64,000 bases of DNA from Verrucomicrobiales bacterium (GTDB taxonomy: Bacteria; Verrucomicrobiota; Verrucomicrobiia; Limisphaerales; UBA11320): positions 1 to 64,000 of the forward strand of contig JAEUHE010000179.1 in NCBI GenBank assembly GCA_016793885.1. The letters are read 5' to 3'. Position 1 is the first letter of the stretch. Every line of letters starts with the position of its first letter. This document shows, piece by piece, positions 1 to 8,161 of the stretch. Both the position numbers and the translations under genes were made by a program. The notes under the pieces were generated by a model. It ran no database searches and was not told the DNA's origin. It saw only the letters and a list, made by a program, of their open reading frames with translations.

Positions 1-60
1 AGGCGCTCCGGCTTCGCGCCAACCCTGGGCTTTGAGGCGGAATCCCTGTGGGATTCTAAC
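1..60. repeat. Short palindrome-rich intergenic stretch
   Basis: Two hairpins are visible. One pairs GGCGC at 2-6 with GCGCC at 16-20. The other pairs GAATCCC at 40-46 with GGGATTC at 50-56 around a TGT loop. No open reading frame of plausible composition covers the segment. It resembles the palindromic intergenic repeats seen elsewhere in this window, but I find no second copy of it here. Between 60 and 183 I see nothing recognisable. Confidence 0.4.
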
Positions 61-182
61 ATCTGGTCGAAGAACTTGTGGGTAATGCTCAGGGCACGAC
101 ACCGCTGTTCCTTCACGCTGCCTCAACCTCTTCGAGCCACGCATTTACCAGGGGCACCTTTAGCCACTCCGTCGCGTGCAGG

Positions 183-285
183 AAAAGCGGAGACATGTCT
201 CCGCACTCCATAGGGCTAGGCCTCTAGCACGTCGTTGGGGAGCGGGAGCGAGATATGGACTGCGGTAGCCCTCTGCCGCTTTTGT
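183..285. repeat. Palindromic intergenic repeat
   Basis: It holds a perfect 18-bp palindrome, GCGGAGACATGTCTCCGC, at 187-204. About 60 bases further on, a second GC-rich element starts at TGCGGTAG and ends in CTCTGCCGC before a T run. The layout, two GC-rich palindromic ends around a less structured middle, is that of a small interspersed repeat. It lies just past the 3' end of the serine hydrolase gene, which reads towards it, so a role in transcript ending is possible. No copy was found elsewhere in the window. Confidence 0.45.
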
Positions 286-310
286 CCCCCCGGCGGAGCC
301 GGGATCCCCC

Positions 311-1528
311 TCACTTGCCTTGAGTGAGATACTTCCGAATCAACGCTGCGGCCGTCTCATCGGTCGCTTGTGCCGCCACATCGCCGCCCAGATTGGTGCA
401 TACCACCACGGCAAAGTTTCGCTTCGGAGCGATCCAGATGACCGCGAAATTCTTAGTGTTCGACCCGTTATGGGTGAGGACTTCGCCGTCGCCCCAGGCA
501 CGCGGAACTACATTCCAGCCCCCAGCATAGGTCGTCGCACCGCCCCCTCGGTAGGGCTGATGTAATCGCGAAAAGGTTTCCGGGCGTAGCAGGGTGCCTT
601 GGCCTCGTGCTCCGCGGAGGTGCCACCGGGCGTAGCGAGCAAGGTCGAGAATGGTGCAATGGACGGTGCCTCCGGGCCCGATGGCCGCTGGGTTGTCACC
701 GTTGGGACCGGGTTCGTCCGGCACATTCACCCCAGTGTCGTCACGGTGATGGCCCCACGGGCCGTTCAGCTTTCCTGGACTGGCGGTGCAACCAAACCCA
801 ACCGACCGCAATCCGATCGGACGGGCCAAGCGCTTCACCAATAGGGTTTCCCAGGGTGTTCCTAACTTCAGTTCGATCGCGTGGCCAGCGAGTGCGAATC
901 CCGCATTCGAATACCGGAAATGCGTCCCGGGTGCATCCTGCGGTGTTTGCTTGGTGAGCAAGACGCGCGCGAGCATCGATCGTTGTTCCATCGCCGGAAG
1001 GCCGTGGCGGAGCCACAGAAGTGTCCAGAGACCGTCCTTGTCCAGGCTCTCCGGAGCGCCTGCCTGGTTCTTGAGCAACTGTTCCAAAGTGGCTGACCGC
1101 CACTCGGCTTGCATCGCATCCCGCAGATCTGGAAACAATTCGCCTACAGGCGTCGTCCACTCAAACCGTCCTTCCTGGATCAGTAGCCCTGCGAGCGAAG
1201 CCGTCATGGACTTGGTGCAGGACCCAATATGCCATCGGTCGCTCAGCCTGACTCGACGGGTAGCTCCTTCCTTCCTGACGCCCACAGCTCCCGCCGCTTG
1301 CACTTCACCATCCACCACCACCGCGGCCGCGAGGGCGGGCAAGTGATACTGTTGCCGAATCGGATTCAGGAGGGTGTCGAGAGAGGGGAGCGCCGCGACC
1401 GATCCGGTCCAACACGAGAAGAAGAGAATGGCTGTGAAATGGAGGGTGCGAGCGCTTGCCCAAGGCTGGTACCGCGGGCTACGGACACGCGAGAGGGAAA
1501 ACTGGCCTTTGCTATCGAATGACTGCAT
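311..1528 (-). CDS. Secreted serine hydrolase, beta-lactamase/penicillin-binding (class C-like) family
   Basis: Predicted exported hydrolase of the beta-lactamase superfamily (PF00144), about 405 residues. The three active-site motifs are visible. The nucleophile motif SxxK is in GSCTKSMTA near residue 102, YSN is near residue 207, and a HNG triplet near residue 350 stands in for the KTG box. A hydrophobic stretch at about residues 29-48 (HFTAILFFSCWTGSVAA) looks like a signal peptide with a long n-region, so the true start may be further in. I chose the ATG at 1528 over a TTG one codon upstream. Family members act as esterases, D-aminopeptidases or transpeptidase-like enzymes, and the sequence does not tell which. 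It is the last gene of a minus-strand run and lies 67 bases after argF. A true antibiotic-hydrolysing role is not supported. Confidence 0.85.
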   Translation of the reverse strand: MQSFDSKGQFSLSRVRSPRYQPWASARTLHFTAILFFSCWTGSVAALPSLDTLLNPIRQQYHLPALAAAVVVDGEVQAAGAVGVRKEGATRRVRLSDRWHIGSCTKSMTASLAGLLIQEGRFEWTTPVGELFPDLRDAMQAEWRSATLEQLLKNQAGAPESLDKDGLWTLLWLRHGLPAMEQRSMLARVLLTKQTPQDAPGTHFRYSNAGFALAGHAIELKLGTPWETLLVKRLARPIGLRSVGFGCTASPGKLNGPWGHHRDDTGVNVPDEPGPNGDNPAAIGPGGTVHCTILDLARYARWHLRGARGQGTLLRPETFSRLHQPYRGGGATTYAGGWNVVPRAWGDGEVLTHNGSNTKNFAVIWIAPKRNFAVVVCTNLGGDVAAQATDETAAALIRKYLTQGK

Positions 1529-1595
1529 CAAAGCTGGTTCTTGAGTCGAGCCCGCCGCGGCAGGCGGCAGGAACTCCGAGCGCCGTCCCGCCGAG

Positions 1596-2492
1596 TTAGG
1601 TGACCAACCAGTTCACGATGGACTTCTGCACGTGCAAGCGATTCTCGGCCTGCTGGAAAATTGTGTCGGCATGACCTTCGAAGGTCGCTTCATCAATCTC
1701 TTTGCCTCGATAAGCCGGCAAGCAATGCATCACTAAAGCATTCGGTTTGGCGCGATGCAGCAGCGATTGATTGATTTGATAACCTTGCAAGGTGCGAATT
1801 CGGTCCGCGGCTTCAGCCTCTTTTCCCATCGACACCCACACATCGGTGTAAAGCATGTCGGCACCGTCGGCCGCAGCCTGCAAATCGGCCGTGACAACCA
1901 CATTGCCTCCGGCACGCTTCAGAATCGCTTCGGCCGGCTGAAACTCCTTCGGGGCGGCGATCCGGAGCTCGAAGCCCAGCTTCGCTGCCGCAAAGATCCA
2001 GGAGACCGGCATGTTGCACGCGCCATCTCCCACAAACGTTACCACCCGCCCCTGGATGGGCCCGCGTTTCTCTTGGAACGTGAAGATGTCCGTCAAGACC
2101 TGACAGGGATGCTCGTCGTCCGTCAGAGCGTTGATGGTTGGGATACCCGAGTACTGAGCGAACTCCTCCACATCCGCCTGCGCGAACGTGCGGATGACCG
2201 CTCCGTGCAACATGCGGCCCAAGACTCGGGCGGTATCCTTGATGGGCTCGCCTCGCCCCAGTTGGATGTCATTCGCATTGAGGAACAGCGGACGACCACC
2301 GAGTTCGTGGATCCCAACCTCGAAGCTCACGCGAGTGCGCGTGGACGATTTCGAGAAGATCAAAGCCCAGGTCTGGCCCTTCAGAGGTTGGGTGGATGGC
2401 GCTCGACGCTGTTGCTTAAACGCGACGGCATCCCGGAGGACGGCCTCCATGGCGTCGCGTGACATCGTCTCGAGGCTCAGCAAATGTTTCAT
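1596..2492 (-). CDS. argF: Ornithine carbamoyltransferase
   Basis: Transfers the carbamoyl group from carbamoyl phosphate to ornithine to give citrulline in cytoplasmic arginine synthesis. The 298 residues are a normal length for the family. The carbamoyl-phosphate loop SxRTR appears as SKSSTRTR near residues 47-54, the HPCQ motif as DDEHPCQVLTD, and the ornithine-side HCLP motif as MHCLPAYRGKEI near the C-terminus. It lies 45 bases downstream of argD on the same strand, so two consecutive arginine steps are probably co-transcribed. The other carbamoyltransferase families (aspartate, N-acetylornithine) fit the motifs less well. Confidence 0.96.
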   Translation of the reverse strand: MKHLLSLETMSRDAMEAVLRDAVAFKQQRRAPSTQPLKGQTWALIFSKSSTRTRVSFEVGIHELGGRPLFLNANDIQLGRGEPIKDTARVLGRMLHGAVIRTFAQADVEEFAQYSGIPTINALTDDEHPCQVLTDIFTFQEKRGPIQGRVVTFVGDGACNMPVSWIFAAAKLGFELRIAAPKEFQPAEAILKRAGGNVVVTADLQAAADGADMLYTDVWVSMGKEAEAADRIRTLQGYQINQSLLHRAKPNALVMHCLPAYRGKEIDEATFEGHADTIFQQAENRLHVQKSIVNWLVT

Positions 2493-2537
2493 GGCATCGA
2501 AATCCTGCGTTGCAGGAAAGCGGGTAGTTTGAGCAGG

Positions 2538-3821
2538 TCAGGCCAGCTTTGCCAATACCGATTCGAGGATTTCTATCCCGGTTCCCGCCTCGTTCCGACT
2601 GAGGTTCAGAGCGGGTAACAGGCGGATTCGATGCGTGCCGGAGGGGATCACCAGCATTCCGGCATCCTGAAGCCGGCCCACCATCTGAAGCGATGCCGCC
2701 TTCTCGGATCCAGCGAACGCTCGAATCTCGCGGGTCAGTTCGAATCCCACCATAAAGCCGACGCCTCGGACGTTCAGAATCAGCTGGGGGTATCGCTTCA
2801 TGAGGCGGGTCAGCTCGGCCTGCAGAAACTCACCCGTCTCTCGGGCATTGCGCGCCAACCCGTCCCGTTCGATCACTTCCAACACCTTAAGCGCCACCGC
2901 ACAGCCCAGAGGGGTGCCGCCATAAGTCGTTCCATGGGTCCCAGGTCCGAGAAGCTCGGTGTGCTTGGCATTCACCCAAAACGCTCCCATGGGGAAGCCA
3001 CCTCCGAGGGATTTCGCCATGGATAAGCCATCCGGCAGGAACCCTTCCGCACCCATCACTCCCTCCAACGTTCGCTGAAAACTCTGGAATCGTCCGGTCC
3101 TGAAATGGCCACACTGCACGCCATCCATGAGCAGGAGCATCTTTTTTTCATCGCAGAGCCGACGCAACCCCAACAGGTACTCGGCGGTGGCTGGCGTGAT
3201 GCCGCCCTCGCCCTGGATGCCCTCGATCAGAATGGCAACGGTGGAGGGTGACAGCGCCTCGCGGGCGGCCTTCAGGTCATTGAAGGGAATATGGCGAAAG
3301 CCCGAGACCATCGGCTCGAACCCCTTCTTCACCTTCTCTTGTCCCGTCGCGGCGATGCCCCCCAGGGTTCGGCCGTGGAACGAATCGAACGCGGTCAGGA
3401 TTTCAAAACGACCTTCCTCGTGACCGAATTTGCGAGCCAGTTTGTAGAGGCCTTCGTTGGCCTCCGCGCCGCTGTTGCAAAAGAAGATCTTACCCGGGGC
3501 GAGGTGCTGGTTGAGAGCCTGGGCGAGTCGGCCCTGAGGCTCATGGTAGTAGAGGTTGCTGACGTGGACCAATCGCTGCGATTGCTCGGTCAGGGTGGCC
3601 GTGATCTCGGGATGCGCATGGCCGAGCGAGCAGACCGCGATCCCGCCGCCGAGATCCAAGAATCGCCGTCCATTGACGTCAAATAACCAGCTTCCCTGGC
3701 CGCGGCTGAGCACCAGATCAAAACGTGAATAGGTGGGAAGCACGTTCTTGTGGAACAGCTCCTGAATCGACTTTTGCTCCTGCCGAACAATGGCGGGAGG
3801 GGCCGGAACGAGATCTTTCAT
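2538..3821 (-). CDS. argD: Acetylornithine aminotransferase
   Basis: A PLP-dependent class III aminotransferase that converts N-acetylglutamate semialdehyde and glutamate to N-acetylornithine. The same family can also act on succinyl-diaminopimelate. The reading frame shows the N-terminal LDLGGGIAVCSLGHAHPE block, the PLP phosphate region CNSGAEANEGLYKLARK, the substrate-side FDSFHGRTLGG motif, and the Schiff-base lysine in SMAKSLGGGFPMGA. I start it at the ATG at 3821 (427 residues). The frame stays open to a TTG at 3887, but the extra 22 residues look non-conserved. It lies between pabB and argF with short gaps, which points to one operon. Acetylornithine rather than GABA transaminase is preferred because of argF next door. 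Confidence 0.94.
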   Translation of the reverse strand: MKDLVPAPPAIVRQEQKSIQELFHKNVLPTYSRFDLVLSRGQGSWLFDVNGRRFLDLGGGIAVCSLGHAHPEITATLTEQSQRLVHVSNLYYHEPQGRLAQALNQHLAPGKIFFCNSGAEANEGLYKLARKFGHEEGRFEILTAFDSFHGRTLGGIAATGQEKVKKGFEPMVSGFRHIPFNDLKAAREALSPSTVAILIEGIQGEGGITPATAEYLLGLRRLCDEKKMLLLMDGVQCGHFRTGRFQSFQRTLEGVMGAEGFLPDGLSMAKSLGGGFPMGAFWVNAKHTELLGPGTHGTTYGGTPLGCAVALKVLEVIERDGLARNARETGEFLQAELTRLMKRYPQLILNVRGVGFMVGFELTREIRAFAGSEKAASLQMVGRLQDAGMLVIPSGTHRIRLLPALNLSRNEAGTGIEILESVLAKLA

Positions 3822-3908
3822 GGGTTGAAACGGGTTCTCACGGACAATGCAGCGAGCATAAAAGACAGAGGTTCGTCCGAAGCGCAAGCAGATGCTGCGA
3901 ATGACCGA

Positions 3909-5351
3909 TTATTTGAACGTACGTACGGAATAATCGGTAGGGGTGGGAATGCACTCCAAGAAGCCAGCGGCCTTGGCGAGGGTTTCCTGATACTCAGCTT
4001 CCGGCTGGGAATCGGCCACGATCCCAGCTCCCACGTAAAAGTGGGTTGAGTCCGGTTGGCAAATGGCGGTCCGAATCAAAATGCTCAGCTGGCTCTCGCG
4101 GTTGAATCCTAGGTAACCCAAGCTGCCCGTATAGGGTCCCCGGGTGACCGGCTCCAATTCTTCGATGATCTCCATCGCTCGGATTTTCGGAGCTCCGGTA
4201 ATGCTGCCGCCCGGAAAACACCGAGCGAACGCATCCAGATGAGTGGTTCCAGGCCGGAGGCGTCCCTCCACAGTGGACACCAGATGCTGCACATGCGAAT
4301 AGCGCTCGAGCTGCACCAGCTCCGGCACCTGAATGCTTCCATACTCGCAGACCCGGCCCAAGTCGTTGCGCAGCAAATCGGTAATCATGACCAATTCCGC
4401 CATCTCTTTGGCACTGGTCTGAAGCTCATAGCTCAGCTGCGCATCGCGAATTGGATCGTTCGATCGCGGCCGGGTGCCTTTGATCGGCCGGGTAACGATC
4501 TGGTCGGCACTCAACCGCAAGAACAGCTCCGGTGACGACGACGCCAAGGCGAAATCGCCAGCATGGTAGTAGGAAGCGAACGGCGCGGGCGACAAGGCCG
4601 AAAGACGCTGATACAGCGTCCACGGCGGCAACCCCGCCTCCACCGTCAACCGCTGCGCCAGATTCACCTGATAGATGTCTCCCGATCTGATATAGGCCTG
4701 CGCTTTCCGGACCGCTTCTAAAAAGGCTTCGCGCGGGAGACTCGAACGCCACAGCCCCGAAGCCAGTGCGGGTAGCAGCCGCGTTGAGGCGGTCGGGCTG
4801 TCGTGCTCCTGTGCGGAAGCGCTGGCCTTGCGCCAAAATTCGGTGGCCTGGGCAGCTCGCGTTTCGTCTCGGGATCCATCGGGGGACAGCCCCGTGCTCA
4901 CGATCCAGGCTTGCTGCAACTCATGATCGAAGACCACCAGACTGTCATAAAAACCGACGACGCAGTCGGGGAGTTCCAAATCGCCGGTTGCCCTGCGGTT
5001 TAGCCGGGGCTCTACGAAATTCTTCAAGTCGTAACCCCAGTAGCCAAAACAACCGCCCAGCGGGAACGGGAAATCGATTTCGTCCAGAAGCTCACACCGG
5101 GCGAGGAGCGAGGCTTGAAGTTTCCAGGGGTCGCCATATTGGACCTGGGTTCCGGCGGCCGTGGTGATTTCGCAGCGAGCACCCCAGGAACGGAACGTGA
5201 GGAAGGGGCGGGCGCCCACCAAGGAATAGCGCGCCCGCTGGGGTTGAAGCCGGGCGCTTTCCAACAAGAAGCTGCCCGCCTCCGCATGAAATCGAGCCGC
5301 GAGCCCCTGGGGACCTGACTGCCACGGGACCTGTTCGATCAGCGGTCTCAT
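3909..5351 (-). CDS. pabB: Aminodeoxychorismate synthase component I
   Basis: A chorismate-utilising enzyme of 480 residues. With a glutamine amidotransferase partner it makes 4-amino-4-deoxychorismate for folate. The C-terminal chorismate-binding domain is well conserved: SPELFLR, PIKGTRPR, ELVMITDLLRNDLGR, HLVSTVEGRL, and FPGGSITGAPKIRAMEIIEELE. The lysine in PIKGT is typical of PabB, whereas TrpE usually has alanine there (PIAGT). No PabA or PabC gene is near, so the amidotransferase must be elsewhere. The start codon is 3 bases after the stop of the PSCyt1/DUF1549/DUF1553 gene, which suggests translational coupling to a functionally unrelated protein. Anthranilate synthase component I is the main alternative and is less likely. 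Confidence 0.92.
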   Translation of the reverse strand: MRPLIEQVPWQSGPQGLAARFHAEAGSFLLESARLQPQRARYSLVGARPFLTFRSWGARCEITTAAGTQVQYGDPWKLQASLLARCELLDEIDFPFPLGGCFGYWGYDLKNFVEPRLNRRATGDLELPDCVVGFYDSLVVFDHELQQAWIVSTGLSPDGSRDETRAAQATEFWRKASASAQEHDSPTASTRLLPALASGLWRSSLPREAFLEAVRKAQAYIRSGDIYQVNLAQRLTVEAGLPPWTLYQRLSALSPAPFASYYHAGDFALASSSPELFLRLSADQIVTRPIKGTRPRSNDPIRDAQLSYELQTSAKEMAELVMITDLLRNDLGRVCEYGSIQVPELVQLERYSHVQHLVSTVEGRLRPGTTHLDAFARCFPGGSITGAPKIRAMEIIEELEPVTRGPYTGSLGYLGFNRESQLSILIRTAICQPDSTHFYVGAGIVADSQPEAEYQETLAKAAGFLECIPTPTDYSVRTFK

Positions 5352-5354
5352 GCG

Positions 5355-7967
5355 TCAGTCCAGATAGAGAAACTCGTTCAGGTTCAGAAGCACCCGGCAA
5401 ACCTCGGTCAGGCTTCTTTGAGAAAGGAGCTGCTCGCACTCGCGCAGTTCCTCGGGAGCCGGGGGGCGCTGCAGCACGAGCTGGAAGGCACGCCGGATCT
5501 GGGCGGAGCCCCCAGCCTCGGACTCGCGCGAGACGCGCTCGGCTAGCGCGCGAGCACTCTGCACGGCCAGCGGCCCGTTCAGAAGTGCGAACGCCTGGGG
5601 GGCGACGATGGAAACCGTGCGGCGAGCGCAGGACGTGCTGTTCTCCGGAAGATCGAAAGTCTCCAGAAACGGCACCCGCACCGTTCGCTTCTGCACCAAG
5701 AAAACGCTGCGAACATGCTGGTCGCCCGCCGGGGAGGGATACCAGCCCTTGGTTTTCTCGGCATTGTCGTCGAGGAAGGCGGGATTGGCCTGCAGCACTT
5801 CGGGCGGGAGATCCGGCCAGGCGGGGGGGCCTCCAGGCCGGAGCTGTAGCTGACCGCTGGTCAGGAGCAGGGCGTCCCGAAGTTGTTCGGCTGAGAGCCG
5901 CCTCAGACTCTGCGTTGCATAGAGCGCGGCTTGGTCAGCGTTCTGCCCGGGCAAAGTCGCAACGCTTGGCGGGTTCCCCAAGCTGCGGCTTGAGCTTTGC
6001 CGGTAGGTGGCGCTGAGAACCACCGTGCGATGCAGGGCTTTGATCGAGTAACCACCCTGGATGAACTGCTCCGCTAACCAGTCGAGCAACTGGGGATGCG
6101 TCGGGCGCGACCCCGCGAGTCCAAAATCGTTGGGAGTTGCCACCAGAGCCCGATCGAAGTGTTGCTGCCAGACCCGGTTGACAAGAACCCGCGGCGTTAG
6201 CGGGTTCTGGGGATGCGTGATCCAATGGGCCAAAGCCAAGCGACGTCCGCTGGTCTTAGGGTTGGCTGGCTTGACTACCGGCGCAGGGTTGGGATCTAAG
6301 GCCGATGGAAAACCAGGCTCCACGGGATCGCGGGGACTCTTGTAATCGCCCTGGAACAAGATGCGCGTGACTGGGATTTTCTCTCCGTTCTCAGACATTA
6401 ACAACCCCTGAGTCCAAGGCTTCAGCTGAGCCTTCAGCTCGGAAATCCGTTGCGCCACTGACTGTTCCGCCGCTTTCTCCTGCTCGCGCTTAGCCAGCGC
6501 GGCCTTCACTTCCTTGTCGGAGGGCTCCACCTTTTTTCGGATCCCCTCCAGGCGGCTTTTGTCCGCGTCTGAGGGAGCTTCCGGAGGCTTTTCGAGCAGT
6601 GTTCGTTCGTCGGCCGATAGCTTGGTCAGCCGCTCCTCGCGCAGGCTCTGACGGACTCGATCCAGGATGGCTTGGCGATCTTTCTCCAAGGGTGCGATGT
6701 TGCGCTCGAGGTTCTGGTTGAACGCACGGATCCGTTCTTGGTCGGCGGCGAGATCGAGGGGGAGATCGTCGGCTGGCCTCACGCCCTCAAAGAATGCCCG
6801 CATTCTGAAATGATCGGCCTGGGAAAGTGGATCAAACTTGTGGTCGTGACAACGGCAGCAGGACATCGACAACCCGAGGAAGGCCGAGGAGGTGGTCTCG
6901 GTCAGGTCAGCCAGGAGCTCGGCACGGCTCCGGTCCTGTTCATTGAACGCGGCCGAGGAATTATCCTGCGGTCCCAGTCGGAGGTAGCCGGTTGCAATGA
7001 GATAATCCTGCTCGGCGGGAGAGGACGGAGGGCCTGCTAGCAATTCATCACCGGCCAGCATCTCGCGCACCAGCTGGTCGAACGGTTTGTCGGCATTCAA
7101 GGAGCGAATGACGTAATCCCGGAAGCGCCAGGCCTTCGGCCGGAACTCATCCCAGTCGAAGCCATTGCTGTCGCTGTAGCGAATGACATCCAGCCAAAGC
7201 CGGGCCGCATGTTCGCCGTAACGCGGGGAAGCCAGCAATCGATCTACCAGATGTTCATACGCCAACGGAGATGGGTCCGAGACGAAGGCGGCTACTTCGG
7301 TTGGGGAGGGTGGAAGGCCCGTGAGATCAAACGTCAGCCGACGGATCAAGGTCCGGCGATCCGCTTCAGGAGCCGGCTGGGATCCAGCTTTTTCCAAGGA
7401 GGCGAGAATGAAGGCATCCAGGGGACTTCGAACCCAAGGGTTCGTGGCCGATGCGGGTAAGGCGGGCCGGGCTAGGGGACGAAACGACCACAGGTCCAGC
7501 CTCTGGCCCCCGAAAAGGCGGGTGATGGGATTCTTGGGATCGCTCCAGGCGTCGCCCACTCGCTCCCCCGGCGTCTGAGCGGCTGTCGAATTCGTAGAAT
7601 GCCCCTGAGGCCACGGCGCGCCGGCGCCGATCCACCTCTCCAGCACCGCGATATCGGCGGGCGTGAGGCGTTCCTTCGGTGGCATTTCGAGGTCCTTTTT
7701 CTGGTGAAGCACCACTTGGACCAGCAGGCTTTCGGAAGGTTTTCCGGGGATCAAGACCGGGCCTGACTCGCCCCCTTTCAGCATCGCTTCCCGTGAATCC
7801 AAGCGGAGCTGCCCCTTTTGCTTGTCTGGGCCGTGACAGCTTACACAACGGGATTCGATCAGGGGTTGGACTCGGTCCTGAAAGAACGTCGGCGCGAGGG
7901 TGTCCTGAGCCTCTAGCAGAAAAGAGCTCCCAAGCACCATCGGCAAAATGCACCATGCAACCGTCAC
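5355..7967 (-). CDS. Secreted PSCyt1/DUF1549/DUF1553 (planctomycete-type cytochrome) protein
   Basis: A large exported protein of 870 residues with the domain order typical of Planctomycetes and Verrucomicrobia. It has a signal-like N-terminus (VAWCILPMVLGSSFLLEA), a PSCyt1 cytochrome-like region with a CVSCHG haem-binding motif near residues 40-46, a DUF1549 domain at about 155-390, a helical charged middle at about 420-520, and a DUF1553 domain at about 590-850. The block CCRCHDHKFDPLSQ near residue 375 is characteristic of DUF1549. The only start seen is a GTG at 7967, and an ATG at 7940 is possible. Such proteins usually travel with DUF1501 partners and are suspected to work in degradation of sulfated or complex polysaccharides. 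Here the DUF1501 gene is divergent rather than downstream. The biochemical activity of the family is not established. Confidence 0.93.
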   Translation of the reverse strand: MTVAWCILPMVLGSSFLLEAQDTLAPTFFQDRVQPLIESRCVSCHGPDKQKGQLRLDSREAMLKGGESGPVLIPGKPSESLLVQVVLHQKKDLEMPPKERLTPADIAVLERWIGAGAPWPQGHSTNSTAAQTPGERVGDAWSDPKNPITRLFGGQRLDLWSFRPLARPALPASATNPWVRSPLDAFILASLEKAGSQPAPEADRRTLIRRLTFDLTGLPPSPTEVAAFVSDPSPLAYEHLVDRLLASPRYGEHAARLWLDVIRYSDSNGFDWDEFRPKAWRFRDYVIRSLNADKPFDQLVREMLAGDELLAGPPSSPAEQDYLIATGYLRLGPQDNSSAAFNEQDRSRAELLADLTETTSSAFLGLSMSCCRCHDHKFDPLSQADHFRMRAFFEGVRPADDLPLDLAADQERIRAFNQNLERNIAPLEKDRQAILDRVRQSLREERLTKLSADERTLLEKPPEAPSDADKSRLEGIRKKVEPSDKEVKAALAKREQEKAAEQSVAQRISELKAQLKPWTQGLLMSENGEKIPVTRILFQGDYKSPRDPVEPGFPSALDPNPAPVVKPANPKTSGRRLALAHWITHPQNPLTPRVLVNRVWQQHFDRALVATPNDFGLAGSRPTHPQLLDWLAEQFIQGGYSIKALHRTVVLSATYRQSSSRSLGNPPSVATLPGQNADQAALYATQSLRRLSAEQLRDALLLTSGQLQLRPGGPPAWPDLPPEVLQANPAFLDDNAEKTKGWYPSPAGDQHVRSVFLVQKRTVRVPFLETFDLPENSTSCARRTVSIVAPQAFALLNGPLAVQSARALAERVSRESEAGGSAQIRRAFQLVLQRPPAPEELRECEQLLSQRSLTEVCRVLLNLNEFLYLD

Positions 7968-8161
7968 AGCGGGAATATGTCAGAGGAAGGTTGGTTTGAC
8001 CAGTGGCCTGTGCGGGTTAATCTGCGGGTGGAGGGGGCAGGGAACCTGCCCGGGCCGGAACTGCCGGCCTCGGCAGCGTTAAACCCGAAATCGAAAATCC
8101 TAAAGGAGAATCCTCCTCCTTCTTCTGGCATTTTTGCCGTCCGCCTGCCATTCTTTCCCTC

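Noticed and set aside
311-1528. Acquired antibiotic-resistance beta-lactamase
   Set aside because: The protein is only a distant class C-like serine hydrolase with HNG in place of KTG. It has no mobile-element context, and similar proteins are common housekeeping hydrolases.
3909-5351. Anthranilate synthase component I (TrpE)
   Set aside because: The PIKGT motif and lack of trp neighbours favour PabB. The residue that separates the families is Lys here, not Ala.
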